DNA of 34,730 bases from Candidatus Woesearchaeota archaeon. GTDB lineage: Archaea; Nanobdellota; Nanobdellia; Woesearchaeales; UBA10200. Below, one piece after another: positions 10,310-19,265 of the stretch (its first letter is position 1; every line of letters begins with the position of its first letter). The notes under the pieces are model-generated. The model ran no database searches, was not told where the DNA came from, and was given only the letters and a program-made list of their open reading frames with translations. The stretch is taken from contig DUGA01000001.1 of assembly GCA_013331615.1 (NCBI GenBank), forward strand, positions 1 through 34,730. Direction: 5' to 3'. The translations under genes were made by a program, and so were the position numbers.

Positions 10310-12733
10310 CTACTCCAACGGCACTTGCGAGAATAATGTCCAGTCGTTGCTTGGTGCATATCCTCCAAAAATATAATAAGGCGGCCTGTTCTGCCCAAAA
10401 TATGAGAACTGCACATCATCCCAGCGTGCTCCGCCGCCTCTTCCAACTCCTGTAGGCCCCTGTAAACTATAGATTGGGCTGCCAAGCGCTTTCCAGACTT
10501 CAGTCAAGATCCTGCCTTGAGAGATTGTCTCTTCACCCCAACCCTCGCTGGTTATCGTAATATCATATCCTTTTTTTTTGAGGTAAGTTGCAGCATCTAT
10601 GACTGGCCATTCTCCTTGGCCGCCTGGCAGATGATGGTGACCTGAGCCCATGGAATCAACCAAATGTACGTGTCCAATTATTTTTTCTTTTTCCATCTTC
10701 TCAACTTGTTCCATATACCATTGTCTGAACCTTGCATCTGTCTCCTGCTTTGTCTCTATCCTTCCTTCACCTTGGACATACGTTGGCTGGAAATGCTGCC
10801 TCCACATAGAGAGATGCTGTGTATCAAAAGTCGCTCTTATATGCTCTGCTGCTTCTTTTGCTGCCTGCTCTTTTGTCATCCCAGGCTGAAACCATGGGTT
10901 TTGAACTGTTATAAGCTGTCCAGTATATTCAGCAGCTTTATTGTCTATCAGAAAATCTACTTCTTTCCTATAATCTCTTTTACCTTCGTCATTATCTCCA
11001 TATTTTGATTTTAGGTTTTCAAGATCATGTTTAAGATCTTCTTTTGCTTTTTCTCTAGCTTTGTCAAGCGTTATCCTATTTCCATGGGGATCTTCTATCC
11101 ATTGGGAAGTAAGATATTCTACCATCTTTTCTCTTGCGCCTTTTACCAAGCCGATCAATTCTTCAGGATGACTCCCATATCCCATCTCAGGGAAAATATT
11201 CTCAGGCGCAACAAAGATCGGTCTTTTGATCTCCTCTCTTTCACTCTGCTGCATTGCATGGATTGCAACTTCAGCATAACTTCTTAAGCTTTGGTCTTTT
11301 GCATACCTGCTTATTGGCTCAATGTTTCTAAGGTTATCAAGCTGGGCATCTGCCTGCGCATCTGCTGCAGCGCTTGCTTCTCTGGTATATTTCATCTCGA
11401 GCTCAAGCTCATGTATTGCTTTTTCTATCAATTCTGTTGGCGCTTTAAATTCAGCTGGAACAAATCTTTCATCAGCATATCTTCTTGTTGTGTGGTCCTC
11501 TTTCATTATTTTCCATACTTCTTCCTTAGGCATTTTGCTTTCAAGCTCTTTATAGAATTTCAAAGATTCTTGTAATTTTTTCCAGCTGTCACGTTCTGCT
11601 TCATAATATCTGCCATGGAACAGCGAACTTCCTCTATACTGAAGTATTTGAGTCTGTAACTGGGTCTTAAAAAATTCTTCCTCAGCCGATTTTTCTGGAA
11701 TGTCCCCTCTATCAATTTTATCTGCATATCTCTCATTATAATCTTTTGCTCTTTTCTGGAAATCTTCCCACGTTAATTCTTTTGACAGGAATCTAGTCTT
11801 TGTCTCATCATACTTTGGAATACGCCGAAATAAATCTTCTTCATCATCTGGATCAAGCCATTTACCATTAGTATCAAGTAAATCTTCTTCTTCTATGTAT
11901 CCATTTCCTGTACGATCTTGTTTTTTATCATCCCATTTACCGATAACTTTTTTCTTTTCAAAATTAACGCCTGTATCAGTGTCATCAAAGTCTCTTGCCC
12001 TTAAGAACAATGGCTCTCTAACAGTTTGGTTTTTTCTTACATCTCCAATGACGCGACCATTTCTTTTGTCAACTAGATATAAGACTGCTCTTGCTGGCTC
12101 TTCTTTGTAAGATAGAAATGTATATTGCGGCTTGCCTTCAGAATCTTTTAGGGGATTGCCGTATCTGTCTTTTGCAACTGCCCATGACTGCTCAGACAAT
12201 GGCCTATGATATTCGCCTGTATGGACAACAACTGCTCCTCCCTGTGCAACATCTGCAGAAAAATCAATCGCTTTCTTTATCTCTTCAATCGCTGCTTTTC
12301 TGTGCTCATCACTAAAATCACCTGCACCGCCCTGCCTTGGCACGAATCCAGAAAGATTACCTATCTGTGTCGGAGCATGCACTGCCTGAAACTCAATTTG
12401 ATTAGCTCTTGCAATCTCTCTTAATTCTTCCCTTGAAGCTTTACCATAACTTTCTGCGCCGACAGGCTCTGCTCCTCCTCCCATCTGTGTCTGTAATTCA
12501 ATTCTTCTAGCTCCAACCCTGATCGCAGCATTTATACTTTGTCTAAACATACCAAATCTATTTCCTTCAGTTACGCTTTGTCCAACGTCTGCAATCGTTA
12601 TTGGTCTTTCTTCAGGGTTGATAGGTTGCTCGATGCTCATCTGTGGAGCGCTGTCTAAATCTGTAGAAGAATCACTAGATGAAGAATAACCTCTATCCAT
12701 AGGATGATAAGTACCTTCGCCGAATACTACCAT
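10310..12733 (-). CDS. Xylose-isomerase-like TIM-barrel protein with very large insert
   Basis: An 807-residue protein. The start of an AP-endonuclease-2/xylose-isomerase-type barrel is visible at about 45-180 (a strand ending RRIELQTQ, FQAVHAPTQIG with His119, AVVVHTGEYH with His171, Glu174 and His176). The barrel resumes after about residue 500 with APEN (Glu near 507), FDTQH (near 635), HVHLVDSMGSGHHH (near 687-700) and TSEGWG (near 728). These are the family's usual metal ligands in order. Residues about 180-500 are a charged helical insert. The N-terminal 40 residues are Ser/Asp-rich. The substrate is unknown: sugar isomerase, epimerase or AP endonuclease-like are all possible. An AGGTG site precedes the ATG. 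Confidence 0.8.
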   Translation of the reverse strand: MVVFGEGTYHPMDRGYSSSSDSSTDLDSAPQMSIEQPINPEERPITIADVGQSVTEGNRFGMFRQSINAAIRVGARRIELQTQMGGGAEPVGAESYGKASREELREIARANQIEFQAVHAPTQIGNLSGFVPRQGGAGDFSDEHRKAAIEEIKKAIDFSADVAQGGAVVVHTGEYHRPLSEQSWAVAKDRYGNPLKDSEGKPQYTFLSYKEEPARAVLYLVDKRNGRVIGDVRKNQTVREPLFLRARDFDDTDTGVNFEKKKVIGKWDDKKQDRTGNGYIEEEDLLDTNGKWLDPDDEEDLFRRIPKYDETKTRFLSKELTWEDFQKRAKDYNERYADKIDRGDIPEKSAEEEFFKTQLQTQILQYRGSSLFHGRYYEAERDSWKKLQESLKFYKELESKMPKEEVWKIMKEDHTTRRYADERFVPAEFKAPTELIEKAIHELELEMKYTREASAAADAQADAQLDNLRNIEPISRYAKDQSLRSYAEVAIHAMQQSEREEIKRPIFVAPENIFPEMGYGSHPEELIGLVKGAREKMVEYLTSQWIEDPHGNRITLDKAREKAKEDLKHDLENLKSKYGDNDEGKRDYRKEVDFLIDNKAAEYTGQLITVQNPWFQPGMTKEQAAKEAAEHIRATFDTQHLSMWRQHFQPTYVQGEGRIETKQETDARFRQWYMEQVEKMEKEKIIGHVHLVDSMGSGHHHLPGGQGEWPVIDAATYLKKKGYDITITSEGWGEETISQGRILTEVWKALGSPIYSLQGPTGVGRGGGARWDDVQFSYFGQNRPPYYIFGGYAPSNDWTLFSQVPLE

Positions 12734-12813
12734 GACAACACCTTTTTTTATAATAAAAGTTTCTTATCTTAAAACTACTTATAATACATTTAAGTATATA
12801 ATCATTTCTTATT

Positions 12814-13065
12814 TTAAGTTATTTTTGCATTTAATTTTAGTCCAAATAAACCTAGTTCCTTTGTCTTGGCTTCTAATCCCCAAAGACTTCTTTGTTTTGC
12901 AATCTTATCAATCTGGTCGGAAACTTCTTCACCAAATACTTTATCTTCACATTTATTGCAGATTTTAGCTTTAAATTTACCTAAGCTAATCCCATATACT
13001 GAAAAATCAGCCATTTTGTAAGAATATCTTCCGTTACATTCCCAACATTGCATTTCATCTCTCAT
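12814..13065 (-). CDS. Small zinc-ribbon protein
   Basis: Eighty-three residues with two CxxC knuckles: CWEC at 7-10 and CNKC at 36-39, separated by a strand-rich stretch (VYGISLGKFKAKI), like the YgiT/MqsA-type N-terminal zinc finger. A short helical tail follows. The start overlaps the end of the upstream gene by 11 bases, so the two are co-translated. MqsA-type fingers often belong to DNA-binding regulators, but no helix-turn-helix is evident, so the function stays open. Confidence 0.72.
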   Translation of the reverse strand: MRDEMQCWECNGRYSYKMADFSVYGISLGKFKAKICNKCEDKVFGEEVSDQIDKIAKQRSLWGLEAKTKELGLFGLKLNAKIT

Positions 13066-13705
13066 AATCTCTCATCAGCTTGTTGATTATGCTTGAGCCA
13101 GCATCAACTTCCTTCTTGATGTATTCGCTTGGATTATATTCTCCTGCTCTGATAGCATCTGACTTTTCATCCATTGCCTTGTTTAATTTATATAAATCAG
13201 CTCTTTGGTCATCGCTTAAGATGCCATTTGATTGGTAGCTTTCCTGTATTCCTTTGATTGCATTATACAGCTGTTGAGTAGGCAGCATCGCTAACTGCTT
13301 TACATATTGCTCTTTTTCCATTGCTGCGCGCTGGTCTGTGTTTAACTGCGGAGCATCTCTTCTCAATGTCTCTTCAAGAGGAACTTCTTCAAGCTGCTGC
13401 ACAACTCCTTCTGCGCCTTTAAGCTCTTTAGTCTCAGAAACAGAACTTTTTTCTGTGGTAAACCTTTTCATTCTGAACATCTCTCTGTCTGCTTCACCTA
13501 ATAAATTCTCAAATGTATCAGACTTTAACTGAGGAATAGGCAACTGATCTTTCTCTATTTGTCTTTGCTTGAGCTCTTCTTCTGTCAATGACATCAATTC
13601 CTGAGCTTCCTCTATCTCCTGCTTTCTTCGCTCTTGTATTTCCTTCAATCTCTTTATTCTTTCATCAGGTGATAAGTTCTTTAAGTCTTCAAGCTCTTGG
13701 TCCAT
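13055..13705 (-). CDS. Charged helical protein of unknown function
   Basis: A 216-residue soluble, strongly charged protein with no named family. The first 55 residues are a coiled coil (SPDERIKRLKEIQERRKQEIEE). The C-terminal half is a helical domain (LPTQQLYNAIKGIQ, DDQRADLYKLNKAMDEKSD). It lies upstream of and overlaps the zinc-ribbon gene, and its start faces RNA copy A. The location beside the surface-structure genes suggests, without proof, an accessory role there. Confidence 0.72.
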   Translation of the reverse strand: MDQELEDLKNLSPDERIKRLKEIQERRKQEIEEAQELMSLTEEELKQRQIEKDQLPIPQLKSDTFENLLGEADREMFRMKRFTTEKSSVSETKELKGAEGVVQQLEEVPLEETLRRDAPQLNTDQRAAMEKEQYVKQLAMLPTQQLYNAIKGIQESYQSNGILSDDQRADLYKLNKAMDEKSDAIRAGEYNPSEYIKKEVDAGSSIINKLMRDYER

Positions 13706-13843
13706 TTGTTTTTTGCCTTTATTGCCTATCTATTTGTAATAATTACCTCTATCCTCCTTAATAAATACATCTCTGTATAAAAAGTTTCGTGTGAGAAACA
13801 AGTTATCATCGGTATTTTTTTAGCCTAATTTTAACTGAATAGA

Positions 13844-14047
13844 AAAAGCGATGGCGACTGCCGACGAACACTGGTTTAGATCATCAAAGCGTTGTTCCTC
13901 CTCTACACATAGTTACTAGATTAGATAATAGAAAAGCATTGCGTGCTTTTTATGTTGAGGTGTATCTGGATGGCATTGCCCGTCGCAACAATGGTATTGT
14001 TATTTTAGAATTATGTTCGTCAAAAGTTGGCAGTCGCCGTCGCTTTT
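13844..14047 (+). ncRNA. Structured RNA, family copy A
   Basis: First of three copies of one structured element. The basal helix is 13844-13862 with 14029-14047 (19 pairs, one G-U). Then come helix 2, GACGAACA (13863-13870) with TGTTCGTC (14014-14021), and a 7-nt bulge on the 3' side (14022-14028). Conserved blocks are GTTGTTCCTCC (13891-13901), GATAATAGAAAAGCATTGCGT split as GATAATAG plus AAAAGCATTGCGT (13924-13944), and the block ending GCCCGTCGCAACA (13971-13990). It fills a 362-base gap between minus-strand genes; the rest of the gap holds TATA-like sequence only (TATAAAAAG at 13776-13784). The strand is inferred from the promoters of copies B and C. Confidence 0.8.
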
Positions 14048-14067
14048 GTTGCTAAACAATATATTCC

Positions 14068-15693
14068 TTAATTCCAATGCAGCATCTTGTGTTCTCTTTT
14101 GAAATTCTTATATACTTCAAATGCGCACCACTTGACCCTATCTGCTGCAATCTTCTTTTCTTTTTCTGATATATGGGCTTCATCACCTGAATCATGGCCT
14201 CCACCGTGACCATGTGCACCGTGGCTGCCATGCCCTCCTCTGAATGAATTTATCAGATCAGCAAATCCTCTGAATGGTGCAGTTATCGGATCAAGAAAGC
14301 TTGAGCCATGATCTGTATGATTATCATGAGAGCTCATCTTTTTTTCTACATTTCCTTTTGCCTCATTAAGATATCTTATCAGCTCATCTCCTAGTGCTTC
14401 CATTGCAGCTTTTACACTGCCGGAAATTGTTTCCATCAGCTCAAGATCCTCATCATCCTTTAGTTTTATGTAATTATCTATCTGCTCTTTAGTCCAGACA
14501 TAGCTTCTTATGTCAAGCTGCATCTTTCCTACATGTATTGGACCGCGATTATATCCTTCCTGCTGGTAGCTCATACCAGGCCTTGTCCTGAACAAAAAGT
14601 GCGCAAGTATGCATGCATACATCTGCTTATTCTGCCTTCCTCCTGCTGACTGCCAGGCTTGTTTGTTTGATAAATATGCTTCAGTGCTTAAGCCAACAGG
14701 AAGTTGGTAAGCTAGAAACTCAATCTCTACCATGCTGCCTTCAAACGCAGAGATCAGATCAGGTGTTTTCATCCGTTCTTCGTCCATCGTAAGGCGCTTT
14801 ACATGCCTCAAATATGGTCTTACCCAGTTCATGTACATCCTGATTATCTCCCAATGTTGGTTAAGATATTTTAGTGTGAATGACCTTCTGTTTTTGAGCT
14901 CATCATAAGTATGCTCTTTCCACTTTAAGTAACCATATAATTTTCTTTTCAAGACACGTTTTACCATATCATTAAACAATAATCCATCCACAACTGCATT
15001 TACCTCCTGGCTATTTCTTGGTTCTGTTGAGAAAAATAAATCTGGCAAAGTTGCAAACTGCAGCTCGCGGGCCATTCCATAGACGCTTGCAGGATTTTTT
15101 GCTCCCTGTTCTACCATGTCAATGTAAACGCCTTTAAGAGTGATCTCGGCAGCCGTTGCTTTTCTGGGATCAATTGCATTGTAACTTTCTTTGTAATATT
15201 CCATCCTTTCGTCGATAATTCTTAGCTCTCTGACTAATTGGAATATCTCTTTAATCATTTTGCCGATAGTTGCGAGAAATTGAGAAACTTTGTCCTGTTG
15301 CAAACCAATCCTCTGCTGAGAGACGCCGAAGAATGCACTGTTTTCTGCTGCGCTAAAGACATCTTCTGTCTTGACGACATAAGGCATTGCGCACCTGTTT
15401 CTCACTTGCTCTAAAGTCCAGAAATAAGCTTCTTCTATGCTTAAGTTGAAATTCTCCCACCAAACTCTGTATCTTTTTACAGGCTTTGGGAATTTTGTTT
15501 TGAGAACATTGAACTGTGTCTCTTCAGCAATCTCATGGTCTGCCATCTCTGCCAGAGCATATTCATCATATTCTCTCATCAGCTTGGTTCTTTCTTCTGG
15601 CTTTTTATCTTTAAACTTATGCGCATCACCCTCTTTAGTAAGAAAGCCATACTTGACCAGTCTTTCAGAATCTGCTTTTGTTATCAGGGAAAT
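14068..15693 (-). CDS. Orphan protein with His/Gly-rich tail, probable AUU start
   Basis: No named family. The protein is mostly helical and soluble, with aromatic and charged segments (YRVWWENFNLSIEEAYFWTLEQ) and a C-terminal tail rich in His and Gly (HGSHGAHGHGGGHDSGDEAH, about 50 residues from the end), possibly metal-binding or flexible. The first ATG is at 15579, but coding-like sequence continues 38 codons upstream without ATG, GTG or TTG, reading ISLITKADSERLVKYGF. A GAGGTG ribosome site lies 5 bases before the ATT at 15691-15693, so I place the start there (541 residues). The tail resembles those of the membrane proteins at 25994 and 26725, suggesting the same machine. Confidence 0.75.
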   Translation of the reverse strand: MSLITKADSERLVKYGFLTKEGDAHKFKDKKPEERTKLMREYDEYALAEMADHEIAEETQFNVLKTKFPKPVKRYRVWWENFNLSIEEAYFWTLEQVRNRCAMPYVVKTEDVFSAAENSAFFGVSQQRIGLQQDKVSQFLATIGKMIKEIFQLVRELRIIDERMEYYKESYNAIDPRKATAAEITLKGVYIDMVEQGAKNPASVYGMARELQFATLPDLFFSTEPRNSQEVNAVVDGLLFNDMVKRVLKRKLYGYLKWKEHTYDELKNRRSFTLKYLNQHWEIIRMYMNWVRPYLRHVKRLTMDEERMKTPDLISAFEGSMVEIEFLAYQLPVGLSTEAYLSNKQAWQSAGGRQNKQMYACILAHFLFRTRPGMSYQQEGYNRGPIHVGKMQLDIRSYVWTKEQIDNYIKLKDDEDLELMETISGSVKAAMEALGDELIRYLNEAKGNVEKKMSSHDNHTDHGSSFLDPITAPFRGFADLINSFRGGHGSHGAHGHGGGHDSGDEAHISEKEKKIAADRVKWCAFEVYKNFKREHKMLHWN

Positions 15694-15819
15694 TGCGGCA
15701 CCTCTTTACGAATAATTAAAACTAATAAATTAATTTACCATCTTAACTATACTGTTCTAAATTATATTCTCTTATCTTTATAATTTTGGTTTATATAAAT
15801 TTTGTTATGCATTATTTAA

Positions 15820-16863
15820 CTATACACATGGAGATGTGCTTCTAGATAATACACCAGTTGAAGATACGCAAACATAAGCATTGCCTATGCCTGCTAAATT
15901 ATTGATTGTTACTTTGCCATCTGATTTAGTTATTGATAATCGAGTTCCTATATATCCACCATCTTGGTTAAATTCAAGAATCCCTAAATTTCCGTCACCT
16001 GCAGAACCAATAGAACCTGCACTTCCTATTGCCCAAAGTTTTCCATTTACGGTATTTGTATTTCTTATCTCTAATCTTGTTTCTGTATTAGCAGAAGAAT
16101 CTATTCTCATATTACCTCCCATAACATGTAATTTAGGTATTGATAAGCTTAGGCCTTCACCTGGATTATTTGTCCCAATGCCGACATTACCTCCATCTTG
16201 CACATAAAATCTCAGGTTTGAATCTGTCTCATCATTTTCATAAACTCTAAATCCTCCTCCTGAACCTGCAGCTGTTCTCATTATCCACTTTTTATTTGTT
16301 GCGCCAGAACCTTCAGTGAATGTTCTCATGATTATTTTTGCTATGTTATTGCCAGGATTTTCGATCTCTAATGCTGCTGTTGAGCTTTTAATGTGCAATG
16401 GTGATAATGGGTTAGTTGTCCCAACCCCAACTTTGCCGTCTGATTTAATAAACATCAACTCTGTAAATAGTGATGAATCACCTAATGTGTTATCCTTGCG
16501 AAAATATATCCCTGCAATTCCTTCTCCATTATCTGGACCTGCATTAAGGACTAGGGCGCCATTTGCATGATTTGTTATAACATGACCGCCACCTAATCTA
16601 ATATTTGCTTTATATCCCTGCGGATCACCAGAAGTATGCCTAGGACCTATATCTAATTTTACAGCAGGATTATTTGTCCCAATGCCAACATTGCCATCTG
16701 TCTTCACAGTAAACACACTTCCAACTTCGATTGCATTCCCAACTGCAGGATCACCAAATCCATTTGCAGCATAAACAATAAATATCCCTGTAATTACAGA
16801 AATCAACACAACAATAATTGTTATTATTTTTTTGTTATATCTATTATTCATTTTATTGTACAT
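15820..16863 (-). CDS. Surface protein with VGIGTNNP repeats
   Basis: An N-terminal membrane anchor or signal (KKIITIIVVLISVITGIFIVYAA, cut here to its core IITIIVVLISVITGIFIVY) is followed by an extracellular region with four repeats of the type DGNVGIGTNNP, DGKVGVGTTNP, GGNVGIGTNNP and SDGKVTINN. These occur in fibre and tail-spike-like beta-structured surface proteins. The C-terminus ends in a two-cysteine segment (YVCVSSTG...SPCV). The start at 16863 is chosen because AAGGTGAT lies just before it; a GTG at 16872 overlaps that ribosome site. It probably forms a trimeric or beta-solenoid adhesin, by analogy only. Confidence 0.78.
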   Translation of the reverse strand: MYNKMNNRYNKKIITIIVVLISVITGIFIVYAANGFGDPAVGNAIEVGSVFTVKTDGNVGIGTNNPAVKLDIGPRHTSGDPQGYKANIRLGGGHVITNHANGALVLNAGPDNGEGIAGIYFRKDNTLGDSSLFTELMFIKSDGKVGVGTTNPLSPLHIKSSTAALEIENPGNNIAKIIMRTFTEGSGATNKKWIMRTAAGSGGGFRVYENDETDSNLRFYVQDGGNVGIGTNNPGEGLSLSIPKLHVMGGNMRIDSSANTETRLEIRNTNTVNGKLWAIGSAGSIGSAGDGNLGILEFNQDGGYIGTRLSITKSDGKVTINNLAGIGNAYVCVSSTGVLSRSTSPCV

Positions 16864-16921
16864 ATTAATCACCTTCTTTTTGATGTAATAACATTGTTTA
16901 GTTTAATTATCTTTTGTTAGA

Positions 16922-18256
16922 TTAACTTCCTCCGACTATTTTTACAATATCGCTTATCTTGACTTCAGCTGCTATTTTGACCAATGTGCCGATTGATGGG
17001 GCTAATCCTTGCGCCTGTGCTTTTAGCTCATCATACTCTGCCTGAACATCAGCAATTGATAATGCTTTGCTGTATATCTTCAGCTCATCTATCTGTCCTG
17101 AAAATGCTCCAGCAATATACTTCTCGACAAACTGGTTATTTACAACATCTGTACCCTGGACATAATCCTTGTTTTTATATCCAATCCTTAAATTAAAACT
17201 ATTTGCAGTGCCAAATGCAGTATTCGGTCTTTCAGAATTTAAAGCACCATCAACATAAAACTTGTATTTATCTGCTTCATGAACAACAGCTATATGGTGC
17301 CAATTACCGATAGAAATTATTTTAGCACCTATGTCGTCAATGTCAATATTAGTGCCTGCATCTCCATATATATTATAACTTAATTTTTCGTTCTTGAGGC
17401 TAACTCCCCATCCCTCTTCTGCGGCATAAGAATCTTTGCTCAAAATAACAGAATTTGCGATATCTGTCTTGATCCAGCCCATTATCGTAAAATCTCCTCC
17501 TGCAAAATTCAATTTTTGAGAATTCTCTACTTTGATGCTGTCATCTCTACCGTCTAATTTTAGGGCATTTCCCTCTAAACCTTGTACAAACTCCACTTTT
17601 GGAAGGCCTGTCTGAGTAAAGCCTTGATGATTATTTGGCGTATAATCACGAACTGTTGTATCAGGTGTATCTCCGCTCTGCTCGTTAAATTTAAAGTATG
17701 CAACGTCATCTGCGAATGGGTCAATTATCTCTTGCTTCTCCTGCTGCTGTGGACCTCTTTCTGTAATTTCTTCCTTTTTGGTAGAGATGGTATCTTCCTG
17801 TAAAAGAGCAAGCTGCTGGTCAATCTCAGCCTTGTTCAAGACGATCAAGCTTTCATTCTTCTCAATCAGGTTATCCCCTTGCCCGATGCCCTGCGCAAAC
17901 ACGCCGTGCGGAACCTTTACGACATATGCAAATTGCGATGAAAAACCATAGAAAGTCAAGACAATATTTGTCACCAATCCGCCTTTTTGGATTGTTGCAT
18001 TGTAATTCTTTGAGTTAATAGTAGGAGGCAGATTAAATAGTCTGGAATATCCTGGCTCCGCTTTTGTTGCCAAATCTATCTCCTTCTTGATCACATCTCC
18101 CAAATCTTTCAATGACTGCTGATTTTTCTCCTCCTGAAACTCAACTGTGCGTTGGTTGATTATTCCCAAGAATACCACAAATATCATGAACATAAATCCA
18201 ACTAAAGCGATGAACTCAAATCCTGCCTGCGCCCTAGAATATAATATTTTTGACAT
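16922..18256 (-). CDS. Prepilin-like protein with LamG domain
   Basis: Starts with a class III signal region: SRAQAGFEFI at about 7-16, then a hydrophobic helix (LVGFMFMIFVVFLGII). This matches the basic, small-small, x3-Glu pattern cut by prepilin peptidase. After a variable head region comes a LamG/concanavalin-like domain at about 185-410 (VAYFKFNEQSGDT, ALKLDGRDDSIKV, FTIMGWIKTD, WHHIAVVHEADKYKFYVDG), a typical glycan- or ligand-binding fold. A pilin carrying a lectin-like head suggests an adhesin at the tip or surface of a type IV pilus-like fibre. A TATA-like element near 18272-18286 fits a leaderless start. Confidence 0.85.
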   Translation of the reverse strand: MSKILYSRAQAGFEFIALVGFMFMIFVVFLGIINQRTVEFQEEKNQQSLKDLGDVIKKEIDLATKAEPGYSRLFNLPPTINSKNYNATIQKGGLVTNIVLTFYGFSSQFAYVVKVPHGVFAQGIGQGDNLIEKNESLIVLNKAEIDQQLALLQEDTISTKKEEITERGPQQQEKQEIIDPFADDVAYFKFNEQSGDTPDTTVRDYTPNNHQGFTQTGLPKVEFVQGLEGNALKLDGRDDSIKVENSQKLNFAGGDFTIMGWIKTDIANSVILSKDSYAAEEGWGVSLKNEKLSYNIYGDAGTNIDIDDIGAKIISIGNWHHIAVVHEADKYKFYVDGALNSERPNTAFGTANSFNLRIGYKNKDYVQGTDVVNNQFVEKYIAGAFSGQIDELKIYSKALSIADVQAEYDELKAQAQGLAPSIGTLVKIAAEVKISDIVKIVGGS

Positions 18257-18310
18257 GGTGCTTTAGGGTATAAATTATATTTTTATGTAATCGTAAACTT
18301 ATTTTTTGTG

Positions 18311-18517
18311 AATGCAGAAGCTGCGTCTGCCAGCGAGCACTTGCTTCTTAATTCAATAAGTTGCTTCTCCTCTACGTTGAGGATAATAGATATGATATTA
18401 GGAAAGTATTGCGTAATGTGTTGGTTTATATGCAATTAGCTGGTATTGCCCGTCGCAACATTACCGTTGTTATCGGATATATGCTCGCTAAAAAAGGGCA
18501 GACGCAGTTTCTGCATT
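18311..18517 (+). ncRNA. Structured RNA, family copy B
   Basis: Basal helix 18311-18331 with 18497-18517 (21 pairs, one G-U), unlike copy A in sequence. Helix 2 is AGCGAGCA (18332-18339) with TGCTCGCT (18482-18489), giving three compensatory pair changes against copy A. The 7-nt bulge is AAAAAAG (18490-18496). Blocks: GTTGCTTCTCC (18360-18370), GATATTAG plus GAAAGTATTGCGT (18394-18414), and the block ending GCCCGTCGCAACA (18441-18460). GTATAAATTA at 18268-18277 could drive it on the plus strand, about 39 bases before the helix. A short T-run follows the helix. Confidence 0.8.
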
Positions 18518-18551
18518 TTTGATATTTGATTTTACAGCTGCTTTATTTTCT

Positions 18552-19070
18552 TTATCCGCCTGTTGTGATCAATACATGGTCTTTCTTTGCCTGTATGTTA
18601 AAATGCTTCAAGCCTTCAGTGAAAGCAGTTGAATTAAAAGCACTTGATTTTGTAGTATCATCATATGTTTCTGTCCTGATGTCTACATTTGTACTGAAAG
18701 TAAGCACAGCTTTTCCTTCTTTCTGCTGGACAAGAAACACTAACTCAGTGCATTTTTTGCACCCAGATTCTAATGGATTCTGCTGGATTGTGATATTATG
18801 CACGCCGCGTGGCATGTTAAAGTCTAAAGTGATCTTGCTAGGGCTGCTGAAATAATATACGCTTTCTGCGTTATTGACAAGGTCTCTTCCAAGCTTTGTT
18901 ATCTGCGCATTAACTATGTCTGCGCCTGATTCTTGAGTATAGTTATAAACTAAATATACCAATGGCAGCATGATAAGCATGACAAAGCCAGCTATCATAA
19001 GGTATTCCATAGCTGCTTGCGCTTTAGAACTCAATCTCTTGTTTATGCCTAAAACTAATTTAGCCATCAT
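18552..19070 (-). CDS. Prepilin-like protein
   Basis: A 172-residue class III signal protein: basic start, SSKAQAAMEYL, then a hydrophobic helix (MIAGFVMLIMLPLVYLVYNY) and a beta-rich head of about 130 residues with a CKKC pair (ESGCKKCTELVF) that may form a disulphide or metal site. The pattern Lys-Ala-Gln-Ala-Ala-Met-Glu is the archaeal prepilin processing context. A GAGGT ribosome site precedes the ATG at 19070. Likely a structural or minor pilin for the machine encoded further right. Confidence 0.85.
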   Translation of the reverse strand: MMAKLVLGINKRLSSKAQAAMEYLMIAGFVMLIMLPLVYLVYNYTQESGADIVNAQITKLGRDLVNNAESVYYFSSPSKITLDFNMPRGVHNITIQQNPLESGCKKCTELVFLVQQKEGKAVLTFSTNVDIRTETYDDTTKSSAFNSTAFTEGLKHFNIQAKKDHVLITTGG

Positions 19071-19265
19071 ATACCTCTTTTTTCAATATCTCTTATTTAG
19101 AAGATGTATAATTTATCTGGATATAAAAAGCTTGCTATAATGGAATCTTTAAATTTTCCACTGGACATTCGCATGAGGCACTGGACAAACATAGGCAATA
19201 TTTATAACTATATTCTCATTACTAATTAAATTTGGGGAGTATAACTCTTAAAATAGGTGATTAAA

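Noticed and set aside
13844-14047. Copies A-C as insertion sequences or miniature transposons
   Set aside because: The terminal helices differ in sequence between copies, no target duplications are visible, and fixed inner spacing with compensatory changes indicates RNA structure, not a recently moved repeat.
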